Under the pieces are notes generated by a model that saw nothing but the letters and a program-made list of their open reading frames with translations, had not been told where the DNA came from and made no database searches. The position numbers were made by a program, and so were the translations under genes. From NCBI RefSeq assembly GCF_001613245.1, contig NZ_BDBZ01000046.1:51858-115857 (forward strand): 64,000 bases of DNA, given 5' to 3'. The stretch comes from Nocardia speluncae NBRC 108251 (lineage in GTDB: Bacteria; Actinomycetota; Actinomycetes; Mycobacteriales; Mycobacteriaceae). This document shows, in pieces, positions 33,722-42,136 of the stretch (positions are counted from its first letter, which is position 1; the number at the start of each line of letters is the position of its first letter).

Positions 33722-34804
33722 ATGAGCACCGATAAGATCCGGGTATTCCAGGTAGCGACCGGCAATCTCGGCACCGAGATGATCGGCCGGATCCACAACC
33801 ACCCCGACCTCGAACTCGTCGGGCTGCACTGCTACACCGCGGAGAAGATCGGCCGCGACGCAGGCGAGATCGTGGGTATGGACCCGGTGGGCGTGATCGC
33901 CACCGGGACGGTCGAGGAGATCATCGCCGCCCGGCCCGACGTGCTCACCTTCCACGGGGTCTTCCCGGACGAAGAGCTCTACGAGAGAGTTCTCGAAGCA
34001 GGTATCAACGTGGTGACCACCGCGGACTGGATCACCGGTTACCACCGGGACACCAATCACCCGCATCCCTCCGGCCGCAAGGTCAGTGAGGTCATCGCGG
34101 CCGCGTGCGAGCGCGGCGACGCGACGTTCTACGGCACCGGGATGAACCCGGGCCTGGCCCAGATCCTCGGGATCGTGCACAGCGCTGATGTCGCCGAGAT
34201 CGAAAACGTCACCGTCACCGAGTCGGTCGACGTCTCCTGTCACCATTCCGTCGACACCTGGAAGGCCGTCGGGTACGGCCGCCCCGTCGACGATCCGACC
34301 ATTCCGGAATCGCTGCACAAGTACACCGCGGTATTCGCCGATTCGGTGTACCTGATGGCCGACGCATTCGGCCTGGAACTCGACGAGGTCACCTTCGGCT
34401 ATGAACTCGGCGCTTGCACCGAAGACGTCGACCTCGGCTGGTACTTCCTGCCCAAGGGGTCCCTCGGCGCCAACTACATCAAGTATCAGGGCCTCGTCGA
34501 CGGCGTGCCGCGGGTCGAATCACATCTCGAATGGCAGATGACTCCGCATACCGATCCGGCCTGGAAAATCAAGGGCTGCTACATCACCCAGATCACCGGC
34601 GATCCCAGTATCTACAGCAAACACATGGTCTTCCCCCGTAAGGGCGTCGACCTGTCCGACCCCGCCAGTTTCGCTTCCATCGGCATGACCGTCACCGGTA
34701 TGCCCGCCCTGCACTCCCTTCGGTCGGTGGTTGCGGCCCGGCCGGGCATCATCACCAGTGCGGACCTGCCCCTGCGCAGCTTCGCCGGGCGTTTCACACT
34801 CTGA
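33722..34804 (+). CDS. Dihydrodipicolinate-reductase-like NAD(P)H oxidoreductase
   Basis: The 360-residue protein begins MSTDKIRVFQVATGNLGTEM with a Rossmann GxxGxxx motif, then EKIGRDAGEIVGMDPVGV, and continues with the NHPHPSGRKVSEVI and GTGMNPGLAQILG blocks. These are typical of the actinobacterial amine-dehydrogenase-like proteins with a DapB N-terminal domain. It probably oxidises or reduces a ring or amine substrate with NAD(P). It lies 46 bases after the Rieske gene, so the two are co-transcribed, and may work on its product. Function beyond the fold is inference. Confidence 0.82.
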   Translation: MSTDKIRVFQVATGNLGTEMIGRIHNHPDLELVGLHCYTAEKIGRDAGEIVGMDPVGVIATGTVEEIIAARPDVLTFHGVFPDEELYERVLEAGINVVTTADWITGYHRDTNHPHPSGRKVSEVIAAACERGDATFYGTGMNPGLAQILGIVHSADVAEIENVTVTESVDVSCHHSVDTWKAVGYGRPVDDPTIPESLHKYTAVFADSVYLMADAFGLELDEVTFGYELGACTEDVDLGWYFLPKGSLGANYIKYQGLVDGVPRVESHLEWQMTPHTDPAWKIKGCYITQITGDPSIYSKHMVFPRKGVDLSDPASFASIGMTVTGMPALHSLRSVVAARPGIITSADLPLRSFAGRFTL

Positions 34805-35533
34805 CGGCGATCCTCGCTGCCGGTGTACCCGGCCCCCTCGGCACGTGGCGATTCCGGCCACCGAGCCGGCGGTAGTGCTCGCCGAGCTGCGGTGCCGAAG
34901 AGTGCGCCGCCAACGCGATTCTCGCTCAGCGGGAGTGGCGATGGTCTCTTTTCCGGCTTCGGCTTACGGTCGACACCGAATCGCCCGGAATGTACCGGCC
35001 CCCGAAGCGGTCCCCGCAGCGCAGGGGCCGGTGCCCACACCGGTCGAGACAACGGTTGCCGACCGCTACGCGGCGACCGGTCCGCGCTGTTGCGGCGGCC
35101 CTCGGAATCGGCCGGCCGAAATCAGCCGGCCGGTGGCCGCGGATTTCCGCATTCGGTGCGCGTATCCGCGCCGGGCGGCGAGCGGAGGAAGAAGAAGGGA
35201 ACGTCATGACCGCAACCCAGCCCAGATAGTCCAGTAGTTGCGGTGTTCTGGCCACCGACCGGAATACCGGGCGGTGGCATCGTGCCACGCCTGTCGACCG
35301 GCGTGCTGATATCGCCGCATCCATTGTGCCGATCACCGAATGAAGCTGTTCGGCTGAACGGAACCACTTCGCCGCCCCGGGATTTGTGCTGTCCGGGAAA
35401 TTCAACGTGCTCAATTTTCGAATTATCGGCACGACATTCGGCGTAGGGGCTTGTCCATAATTCTTCCGGCGATATTCCGGAAACAGTGCCGGGCATCGGC
35501 ATGCCCGCTTTCGATCGAGATGAGGGTCAACAG
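34805..35533. other. Long gap with a 7-codon reading frame and a hairpin
   Basis: No real gene is visible in these 729 bases. A short ORF MTATQPR (35206-35229) follows a strong AAGAAGGGAACGTC ribosome site and ends in TAG. A hairpin follows at 35251-35278: stem GCCACCG/CGGTGGC plus CCGG/CCGG, with an AATA loop. This looks like a leader-peptide/attenuator arrangement, or a relic of a gene start plus terminator. AT-rich sequence at 35405-35480 may carry the promoter of the porin gene at 35534. Confidence 0.4.
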
Positions 35534-36223
35534 ATGAAAGCAAACGTCCCACGCCACTCGTATGTCCGTGGCGTCCGTCGCGGTATGCGCCTGGGCGGCG
35601 TAAGTGCGGTATTCGCGGCCGTCGGAATGCTGGCCGCAGGCCACGCCACGGCCGATACCTTCGTACCGCTTCCCGACGGCCACCAGGCCGCCCCCGGGGC
35701 GACGGTCACCCGTACGGGTGAACATGCCGTGATATCCCCGTCGATGGCTGCCAACGGTGTGGGACGGGTGGTGTGGGTGTCCGGCACCGTCACCGCCGAC
35801 GTCACCCATACGCCGACGGTCGAACGCCCGGGGCCCTATTCGACGCCGGCGGATATGCCGGGCACGAACAATTCGTCGACCCACGGCGCTTCACAGGTGA
35901 ATACCGGTTATATCGTCGGTTGCCAGGTCAGCATCGGGGACAGCGCGATCACCGCGGGACTTTCCGGCAATGTCAGTACCAACGGTGGCGGGTTGAGCGG
36001 TTCGGCCGGTATCCAGCTCGGCCCTGGTGACGTGAAATTCGTCCGGGTCGGCTTCAAGGATATTCTCCGGCCCGGGGTCTACAGTGTGGGCTACCGGGAT
36101 TTCGAAATAGAAATTCAAGGTTGCGGCGGTTACGCGCAGGCCCGGTCCTATACGGTCGTGGAAATCATCGGCGATCACTATTCGAAGACCACTCTCTACG
36201 GGGCGCCGTTCAGTATCGGATGA
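35534..36223 (+). CDS. MspA-family porin precursor
   Basis: The 229-residue secreted protein has a signal region from about residue 15 to 42 (VRGVRRGMRLGGVSAVFAAV, cleaved near ATA-DTF). The mature part starts DTFVPLPDG, the hallmark of MspA-type octameric porins of the mycolate outer membrane. Further family features are ISPSMAANG, NTGYIVGCQVSIG and the closing CGGYAQARSYTVVEIIG. The ATG at 35534 is 7 bases after GAGGG. It is followed by a second MspA gene 64 bases later. It probably admits small hydrophilic solutes. Confidence 0.92.
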   Translation: MKANVPRHSYVRGVRRGMRLGGVSAVFAAVGMLAAGHATADTFVPLPDGHQAAPGATVTRTGEHAVISPSMAANGVGRVVWVSGTVTADVTHTPTVERPGPYSTPADMPGTNNSSTHGASQVNTGYIVGCQVSIGDSAITAGLSGNVSTNGGGLSGSAGIQLGPGDVKFVRVGFKDILRPGVYSVGYRDFEIEIQGCGGYAQARSYTVVEIIGDHYSKTTLYGAPFSIG

Positions 36224-36287
36224 GCACGGTCCAATTTCCGACCGCTCGTCTTCTCGACAAGTCAAGAACCCGGAGAGGTTTTCCCCA

Positions 36288-36941
36288 ATGATTGATCCCA
36301 AGAAACTCGTCCGCGCTGCATTCGTGGCAGCCGCATCGGTGGGGTTGGCGGCCACCGGCACCGCCGGCGCCGATACCTTCGTACCGCTGCCCGGGGCGGC
36401 GGTCACCGAAACCCTCGGTGACGGTACAGCCGTCACGCTGCGCATCGTCGGGGAATCGGCCACGATCAGCCCGTCCATGGGCGCCACCCCGCTACACCGC
36501 AATGCCTGGGTATCGGCCAGTGCCCAAGTCGAACTGTCGGCGCCGGCGCGCTCGAAGATCAAACCCGGCTACGTGGTCGGCTGCCAGGTCAATATCGCCG
36601 GCGGCGGCGCCAACAGCGGCGCGAACTACAGCACCGACTGGGCGGGCGAGAACCAGTCGGCCGGCACCAGTCTCGGCGGGAACCTGAGCCTGGGACCGGG
36701 GCAGGCCAAGAAGTTCTACCTGCTGGACCTGGAAGCCCCCGATGCCTTCGGAATGGAATCGCATCGGCCCTTCTCCTCGATCGCCGGAACCAGTGGCAGC
36801 GTGAGCTGGCACAACAGCACCATCGGGCTCGCCGGTTGCGCGGGCTACGCGCAGGCCAGGGCATTCACCGAAGTGGAGGTCGAAACCGCCGGCTCCAAGG
36901 AGATCGTCACCGTCTGGGGTCAGCCGTTCAGCCTCGGCTGA
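36288..36941 (+). CDS. MspA-family porin precursor
   Basis: The 217-residue protein begins MIDPKKLVRAAFVAAASVGL with a signal peptide cleaved near AGA-DTF, followed by the MspA motif DTFVPLPGAAVTETLGDGT. The LSPSMG-type loop, VVGCQVNI, AGCAGYAQARAFTEVEV and terminal GQPFSLG agree with the family. It is a tandem relative of the preceding porin, but the two differ in the central loops, so they may have different selectivity. GGAGAGG stands 9 bases before the ATG. The last 14 bases overlap the convergent thioesterase gene. Confidence 0.92.
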   Translation: MIDPKKLVRAAFVAAASVGLAATGTAGADTFVPLPGAAVTETLGDGTAVTLRIVGESATISPSMGATPLHRNAWVSASAQVELSAPARSKIKPGYVVGCQVNIAGGGANSGANYSTDWAGENQSAGTSLGGNLSLGPGQAKKFYLLDLEAPDAFGMESHRPFSSIAGTSGSVSWHNSTIGLAGCAGYAQARAFTEVEVETAGSKEIVTVWGQPFSLG

Positions 36942-37521
36942 ATCGGCCGGAACCCGGGTTCCGCCGTGCGGCGAGACCCGGGTTCTGCCGTGCCGGACTC
37001 TCCTCCGGCGCGTGCAGTCCGCGCACCACACGGCCGATGCCGCCGGGAAGCCCGGCCGCGGCCTGAATCCGGGAGAACTCGGTCAGATAATTCCGCTGCT
37101 CGACCGACATGGCAGAGGAACGCCGAGAGGTCAGGTCGAAATGCAGGTCCATCTGCTCACCCACCGCAACCCGGCGCCGGGTGTCCAGGCTGAACACCTC
37201 GTGCAGGACGTGGATTCTTTTGTCGTCGGCACCCAGTAGCCAGGAACGGATCTCGAGTTCGTCCCCACGACGCACCTCACGCTCGTACCCGAGTGACGAC
37301 TGGACCACGACCTTCCCCAGCCCGGTCCGGTCGACGTAGCTCTCGCCCATCCCGATCAGAGCGCTGAACGCCGCGTGTCCGCGATAGACGATAATGCCGT
37401 AATACATGGCGTTCATATGGTCGTTGAAGTCGATCCAGGAGTCCTCCACCCGGCAACGGAAGGACGTGACCGGGCCCTGCGGCACCCGGTCGAGCGGGAT
37501 GATCGCATCCGCCGAAATCAT
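36928..37521 (-). CDS. Hot-dog-fold thioesterase
   Basis: The 197-residue protein has a 4HBT-like thioesterase core: WIDFNDHMNAMYYGIIV (catalytic D/N...HMN region, residues about 30-46) and RRGDELEIRSWLLGADDKRIHVLHEVF. Family members hydrolyse acyl-CoA thioesters. The ATG at 37521 is preceded by AGGAGG. The C-terminal 25 residues (RQNPGLAARRNPGSGRFSRG) come from a small tandem repeat around 36947-36990, including a 16-base palindrome at 36948-36963, and may not be functional. It converges on and overlaps the porin gene. Confidence 0.82.
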   Translation of the reverse strand: MISADAIIPLDRVPQGPVTSFRCRVEDSWIDFNDHMNAMYYGIIVYRGHAAFSALIGMGESYVDRTGLGKVVVQSSLGYEREVRRGDELEIRSWLLGADDKRIHVLHEVFSLDTRRRVAVGEQMDLHFDLTSRRSSAMSVEQRNYLTEFSRIQAAAGLPGGIGRVVRGLHAPEESPARQNPGLAARRNPGSGRFSRG

Positions 37522-37836
37522 GGGCCTCCTTCGAATCCGGTCCGCCCGGCCCGATATAGCCGGCAACCGGGTTCACAACTCCGGAAAGTATCGTCCGGGC
37601 CATCGCGCTGTCTCTCCGGTTGCCGGTGGGTGGAACTCTCCCGGGTGACACCGGGACAGCCGTGGAGTGGCACTGTGTCCCGGAGCAGGACCGAGACGTG
37701 CAGCGCGCGCAACCCCGCAAGTGGGCCGTGGCTTCCGGAGTGCCGGGGCCGAGTGGAGCATGATGGTGGGCGATGGGTCCGTCACCGCTGTGGGCGCCTG
37801 GCGGACGACACCGACGTTCGAGGAGGTCCACCGGAT
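37522..37836. other. Gap between divergent thioesterase and VOC genes
   Basis: These 315 bases show no gene. They separate divergent genes, so they should carry both promoters; I see no clear operator. AGGAGG precedes both starts. Confidence 0.4.
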
Positions 37837-38367
37837 ATGCGTGGAATCAACCATGTGGTCCTGTATGTCTCGGACCTTGCGCGCAGCCTGGACTTCTACG
37901 AGCAGGTCCTCGGGTTCGAACGGCTCCCCGGTGGTTTTCCGGGGGGTGCGTTCCTGCGGCACGCGGGTTCGGCCAACGACCATGATCTGGGGCTGTTCGA
38001 ATCCCGGGGCGCGGCTGTCCCGGCCCCCGGATCGGTCGGGCTTTATCACGTGGCATGGGAGGTCGCCACGCTGGCCGAGCTCTCGGCGGCCCAGCAGAGT
38101 CTGGCCGCCGCCGGGGCGCTGACGGGGGCGGGTGACCACGGGTCGACCAAGGCGCTGTACGGCCGCGACCCCGACGGTATCGAGTTCGAGGTGTGCTGGC
38201 TCGTGCCCGACGAGCACATCGAGGAAGCGCTGCGCGGCGCCTCGATGACCGCGCCGCTGGACCTCGCGGCCGAGATCGAGCGCTACGGCGCGGATACTCC
38301 GGGCGGTCCTCGCTCCGACCCGGCGGTCTGGCGCAGGATTGCGGCAATGCGCTCTGCGCAGGGCTGA
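37837..38367 (+). CDS. VOC-superfamily (glyoxalase/dioxygenase) protein
   Basis: The 176-residue protein begins MRGINHVVLYVSDLARSLDFYEQVLGFERL, the classic vicinal-oxygen-chelate start with a metal-binding His6. A second half has GLYHVAWEV (second metal His) and RDPDGIEFEVCW (Glu ligand near 115). The two-module metal site suggests an active extradiol dioxygenase, glyoxalase or epimerase. A 45-residue helical C-terminal tail extends beyond the core. It lies 315 bases after the thioesterase and before an SDR in the same direction. Confidence 0.88.
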   Translation: MRGINHVVLYVSDLARSLDFYEQVLGFERLPGGFPGGAFLRHAGSANDHDLGLFESRGAAVPAPGSVGLYHVAWEVATLAELSAAQQSLAAAGALTGAGDHGSTKALYGRDPDGIEFEVCWLVPDEHIEEALRGASMTAPLDLAAEIERYGADTPGGPRSDPAVWRRIAAMRSAQG

Positions 38368-38551
38368 GCCGGACGGTTCCACCACGGCGTCGCGGCTTTC
38401 AGGGGCGTGCGGCGGCGAATCCATTCAGTGGGAGTCGGCGCCGCGGATGCGGCGGCCGACTCTAGCCTCGGGAACGGTTCTGCCGGGATTCGCCGACCCG
38501 GATCGGCGAGACACGAGCCCGGCAATCGGCTCGGAACGAGGAGTGAAACAC

Positions 38552-39346
38552 GTGGATATGCAGAAGTACGGGCCGTGGGCCGTTATCGCGGGCGGCTCCG
38601 AAGGCGTCGGTGCCGAGTTCGCGATCCAGCTCGCCGAGCAGGGGATGAACCTGGTACTGCTGGCGCGTAAACCGGAACCGCTGGAGGCAACAGCCGAGGC
38701 TTGCCGTGCGCACGGCGCCGAGGTGCGCACGCTATCGATCGACCTGCTCGCCGCGGACGCTTTCGTCCGAATACGTGAGGCCACCGACGATCTCGACGTA
38801 GGTTTGTTCATCTACAACGCAGGTGCCAACACCTACGGACACGAATTCGTCACCGGTGACCTCGATCGCTTCCAGGCTGTTATCGATCTGAACATCACCG
38901 TCCAGCTGAAACTGGTGCAGCATTTCGGTGCGCCCATGAAGGAACGGCGCCGCGGCGGGATCCTGCTGGTGGGTTCGCTCAGCGGCTATCTGGGCTCGGC
39001 TCAGATCAGCGTGTACTCGGCGGTCAAGTCGTTCTGCCGCACCTTCGCCGAAGGCTTGTGGCTCGAGATGAAGGATTACGACGTCGATGTGCTGGAACTG
39101 GTGCTGGGGCTCACCCGCACGCCGGCCATGGACCGGGCGGGACTGAAGATGAACCGGCCCGGCCTCCTGGTCTCCGAACCTCGCGATGTGGCGGCACAGG
39201 GTCTGGCGAATCTCGCCGACGGCCCCATCGTGGTGGTGAAGCAGTTCGAAGCGGTCGCTGAGAAGAACAGCGGGCAGAACCGGGCCGAGCTGCTGCTGGA
39301 GGCGCGGGCGGCGGCGAAGAAGCTGCTTCCTCCACCGACCGAATGA
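38552..39346 (+). CDS. Short-chain dehydrogenase/reductase (AGGSEGVGAEF type)
   Basis: The 264-residue SDR has a modified cofactor loop AGGSEGVGAEFA (about 15-26), YNAGANTYG replacing NNAG, and the catalytic GSLSGYLGSAQISVYSAVKSF (YxxxK). This variant class is common in actinomycetes and is often annotated as a 3-oxoacyl reductase or steroid dehydrogenase. GTG at 38552 is used because GAGGAG lies 8 bases upstream; GTG at 38543 or ATG at 38558 are close alternatives. Its stop is 55 bases before the next SDR. Confidence 0.88.
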   Translation: MDMQKYGPWAVIAGGSEGVGAEFAIQLAEQGMNLVLLARKPEPLEATAEACRAHGAEVRTLSIDLLAADAFVRIREATDDLDVGLFIYNAGANTYGHEFVTGDLDRFQAVIDLNITVQLKLVQHFGAPMKERRRGGILLVGSLSGYLGSAQISVYSAVKSFCRTFAEGLWLEMKDYDVDVLELVLGLTRTPAMDRAGLKMNRPGLLVSEPRDVAAQGLANLADGPIVVVKQFEAVAEKNSGQNRAELLLEARAAAKKLLPPPTE

Positions 39347-39401
39347 CACTGGTACCGAAGCTGTTCGGATGAATCGTGAAACCGGTACGGAAGGAACACA
39401 C

Positions 39402-40145
39402 GTGAGACTCGACGGAAGAGTCGCGATAGTCACCGGAGGAGCCGGTGGGATCGGCCGCGGAATTGTCCGGGCTTTCACCGACGAGGGAGCATCGGTCGTT
39501 TTCGCCGATATCGATGGCGAGGCGGGGCGAGCGCTGGAGCAGGAACTCGACGGCCGGGGGAAGTACGTCGATATCGATATCGCGCAGGAGGGCAGCGCCG
39601 AGAAGATCTGTGCGGCCGCGATCGAAACCTTCGGCGCGCTGCATATCCTGGTCAACAATGCGCATGCGTCGCGACAGGCCCCGCTGGTCGAGACGACCCA
39701 GGAGATGTTCGACCTGTCGTTCGGTACCGGGTTCTATCCGACGGTGCGCCTGATGCAGGCCGCGTATCCGCATCTGCGGGCGACCGCGGGTTCGGTGATC
39801 AATTTCGCCTCGGGCGCAGGTATCGAGGGGCATGCCACACAGGCTTCCTATGCCGCGGCGAAGGAAGCGATCCGGGCGGTCAGCCGGGTGGCGGCCAACG
39901 AATGGGCTGCCGACAACATCAATGTGAACATCATCTCGCCGCTGGCCCGCACCGAAGGGGTCAGTGCGTACATCGAGGCGAACCCCGGTATCGAGGACAC
40001 CATGCTCAGGCGTGTCCCGCTGGGGCGTTTCGGCGATCCGCAACAGGATATCGGGCGGGTCGCGGTATTCCTGGCGAGCGCGGACGCCGACTACATGACC
40101 GGTCAGACTCTGATGGTCGACGGTGGAACAATCAAACTGCGGTAG
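39402..40145 (+). CDS. SDR with NAHASRQAP motif (paralogue of 29008-29751)
   Basis: The 247-residue SDR shows VTGGAGGIGRGIVRAF, NNAHASRQAPLVETTQEMF, FASGAGIEG and YAAAKEA, and is nearly collinear with the SDR at 29008-29751. The GTG at 39402 is 6 bases after AAGGAA and gives the same N-terminus as the paralogue. A strong hairpin terminator follows. The duplication suggests two isomeric or sequential substrates of one pathway. Confidence 0.92.
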   Translation: MRLDGRVAIVTGGAGGIGRGIVRAFTDEGASVVFADIDGEAGRALEQELDGRGKYVDIDIAQEGSAEKICAAAIETFGALHILVNNAHASRQAPLVETTQEMFDLSFGTGFYPTVRLMQAAYPHLRATAGSVINFASGAGIEGHATQASYAAAKEAIRAVSRVAANEWAADNINVNIISPLARTEGVSAYIEANPGIEDTMLRRVPLGRFGDPQQDIGRVAVFLASADADYMTGQTLMVDGGTIKLR

Positions 40146-40182
40146 CCGTCCAGCGGCGATAGGTCGCGGCTGTGCAGGCCAT

Positions 40183-40219
40183 CCGCTCCCCGTCCGAGGT
40201 TGTCTCGGCCGGGGAGCGG
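40183..40219. terminator. Bidirectional hairpin terminator
   Basis: A 10-base outer stem (40183-40192 with 40210-40219: CCGCTCCCCG/CGGGGAGCGG) encloses an inner CCGA/TCGG stem and a GGTTGTC loop. It lies between the convergent SDR (stop 40145) and TetR (stop 40243) genes. Confidence 0.82.
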
Positions 40220-40242
40220 TTCCGGTCTCCCGCCGTGCCGAC

Positions 40243-40863
40243 TCACCGATCCGGTGTGGCGGCACCGATACCGGTGAGCAGCATCCGCATGCCGCGCAGC
40301 AGGATTCGCTCGACCTCGGCGAATTCACCGGAGTCGCCGGCGTCGACCCAGTGGATATAGGCCTGCCGCATCGTCTGCATCACCAGTTGGGCGGGGAGTT
40401 CCCGCAGGAACGGATCCCGGCCGAGGTCGTAATGCTGGTCGAGGAAGCGAGTGATCTCCCCGCACAGCCCTTCGCCCCACTCCAGCCACCGCAATCGGTA
40501 CGGCGGCGTGTGGATCATCAGCTCCATGAACTTGCGGTCGAATTCCGGTATCCGGCTGCGGTGCACCTCGGTGGTGAACGCGTGTGCGAGCACCTCGACC
40601 GGATCTGCGTCCGTGGAGGCCGTGTGCAGGATTTCGACGATGAGTTCCTCGCTCTGCCGGAACAGGGGGGAGAGAACGTCCTCCTTCACCGGGAAATGGC
40701 GGTGGAAGGTGCGTGGCGAGATCCCCACGATTTCGCAGATCTGCTCCACGGTGGCGGAGGTGTTGCCCTCGGCGATGAACAGATCTCGTGCGGTGAGAGC
40801 GATGGTCCGTCGCAGTTCCGCCGCCCGGCGCTCGGTGAGGGTGGGACGAGCTGGCTTGGTCAC
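40243..40863 (-). CDS. TetR-family transcriptional regulator
   Basis: The 206-residue regulator has AELRRTIALTARDLFIAEGNTSATVEQICEIV followed by GISPRTFHRHFPVKEDVL (about 14-63). Its C-terminal domain ends LRGMRMLLTGIG. GTG at 40863 (VTKPARPTLTERR) follows GGGAGG with short spacing; the upstream readings are non-coding in appearance. It is divergent from the SnoaL/FAD dehydrogenase genes beginning at 41228, which are its natural targets. No clear operator was found in the gap. Confidence 0.88.
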   Translation of the reverse strand: MTKPARPTLTERRAAELRRTIALTARDLFIAEGNTSATVEQICEIVGISPRTFHRHFPVKEDVLSPLFRQSEELIVEILHTASTDADPVEVLAHAFTTEVHRSRIPEFDRKFMELMIHTPPYRLRWLEWGEGLCGEITRFLDQHYDLGRDPFLRELPAQLVMQTMRQAYIHWVDAGDSGEFAEVERILLRGMRMLLTGIGAATPDR

Positions 40864-41227
40864 CGGGCCTCCCTTTCGTGCTGTCGTACCGGGCCTGCGC
40901 GTCGGCGCCCATGCGTGTCCAATACGCGGCGTCAGGGTATGACAGTACGGCAGAACGTGACAAAATGGCCAATGAAGGGGCCGGGCTCCCAGCCAGCGGA
41001 ATTCTGCACCCCCGTTCGTCCGGCACCTGATTTCATGCCACGGTATCGCCGATAACGGGAAAGGCGCGACGGCCTGACATCGATGCACGGTGGCCGGAAC
41101 GCGAGGGAACGAGAGGTCGGAACATGATCGAAGGTGCGGAATACGGCCCGGACAGTGGCGCCGGCCGGCAGGACGCGCGCGTCCCCACCGCCCGGCCGCC
41201 GGCCGGCGACGCGAAAGGCGGCCGGGC
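40864..41227. other. Divergent gap with a possible 35-residue peptide
   Basis: The gap carries promoters for the TetR gene and for the SnoaL-like gene. A short ORF at 41124-41231 (MIEGAEYGPDSGAGRQ...) has GAGAGGTC upstream and ends in a TGA that overlaps the SnoaL ATG (ATGA), suggesting translational coupling. Confidence 0.45.
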
Positions 41228-41231
41228 ATGA
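41124..41231 (+). CDS. Possible 35-residue upstream peptide coupled to SnoaL-like gene
   Basis: The ORF encodes 35 residues, begins MIEGAEYGPDSGAGRQDARV and has no similarity I recognise. Evidence for translation is only a GAGAGG-type ribosome site and the ATGA overlap with the next gene. It may simply help ribosomes reach the SnoaL start. Confidence 0.3.
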   Translation: MIEGAEYGPDSGAGRQDARVPTARPPAGDAKGGRA

Positions 41232-41704
41232 GCGGGGAAGAGTCGCTTGCCGGACTTGTGGCGCGCGTAGAGCGTCTCGAGGACGAGCTCGCCATCATCC
41301 GGAAACTCACGGCCTACGGACCGCTCGTCGATGCGGGTGAGGCCGATTCCGTGGCGGAATTGTGGGCCGAGGACGGCGTTTACGACGTCGAGGGCTGGCG
41401 GATGGCCGGGCGTGCCGAGGTGCGATCCATGGTTCTGTCCGACGCCCACCAGGACATCATCGGGGGCGGCAGTGCCCACTTCTTCGGCCCACCCCATATC
41501 GAGCGCATCGAGGGTGACGAGGCCGAGGCGATCTGCGAGTCGATCCTGGTGCGGCACGAGGACGGCAAGTTCTACATCTGGCGGGCCGGAGTCCACCGGA
41601 TCGAGTTGCGCCGCACCGGCAACGGTTGGTGCGTCACCCGGCGGGTCACCCGGCCCTTGAACGGCAGCGCCGCAGCCCGTGATCTGGTGGCCGGCCGGAA
41701 ATAG
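41228..41704 (+). CDS. SnoaL-like/NTF2-fold protein
   Basis: The 158-residue protein starts MSGEESLAGLVARVERLEDELAIIRKLTAYGPLVD, the usual helical lead into a SnoaL_4 cone, with WAEDGVYDVEGWRM and a beta core ending GWCVTRRVTRPLNG. Proteins of this class next to FAD dehydrogenases and SDRs are frequent in steroid and terpenoid clusters. The ATG at 41228 overlaps a small upstream ORF. The FAD dehydrogenase gene follows 432 bases later; no catalytic residue is assigned. Confidence 0.82.
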   Translation: MSGEESLAGLVARVERLEDELAIIRKLTAYGPLVDAGEADSVAELWAEDGVYDVEGWRMAGRAEVRSMVLSDAHQDIIGGGSAHFFGPPHIERIEGDEAEAICESILVRHEDGKFYIWRAGVHRIELRRTGNGWCVTRRVTRPLNGSAAARDLVAGRK

Positions 41705-42136
41705 GAATACATTGCCCGGCCGCGCGAGTTCGGCGCAGCGGGCAGGTGAAGTGCTCCACCCGCCGCCGCCCCGCGCGCCGGCGGCGGGTTCGGCCGCGCG
41801 TATCCCGGATCCGGCCACCGTCCCGGTGACGACGTGATGAGCTGTGCACGTTGCGGTTCCACCGGTTCCGAGCACTCGGAGCGCCCAGTGATCGTCGAAG
41901 CATTGTCCGCGACGTCGTCGGGCAAGGTCCCCCAGCGGCGACAGTTGCCTTCCCGACCGCCTGATCGACGCGACACATCAACATCTCGGTGAGCGGGAAG
42001 TTCCGGAACCGGGCCGGTCACCACCACCGACACTGGGGTCGCCCCATGAGCAGGCCGAACGACCGGTATCCCTGTCGGCTCCGACATCTGCCGCGGCCCT
42101 CGAACCGGTCACCGGTCTCGACGAACAGGAGAATCA
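41705..42136. other. Gap before the KstD-like gene; no gene seen
   Basis: These 432 bases contain a 51-codon reading starting ATG 41837 (MSCARCGSTGSEHSE) with two CxxC cysteines but no ribosome site, which I reject. The rest is unremarkable GC-rich sequence, presumably with the promoter for the flavoprotein. Confidence 0.35.

Noticed and set aside
41837..41992. 51-codon ORF with two cysteines (MSCARCGS...)
   Set aside because: No ribosome site, no recognisable zinc-finger beyond CxxC, C-terminus low-complexity.
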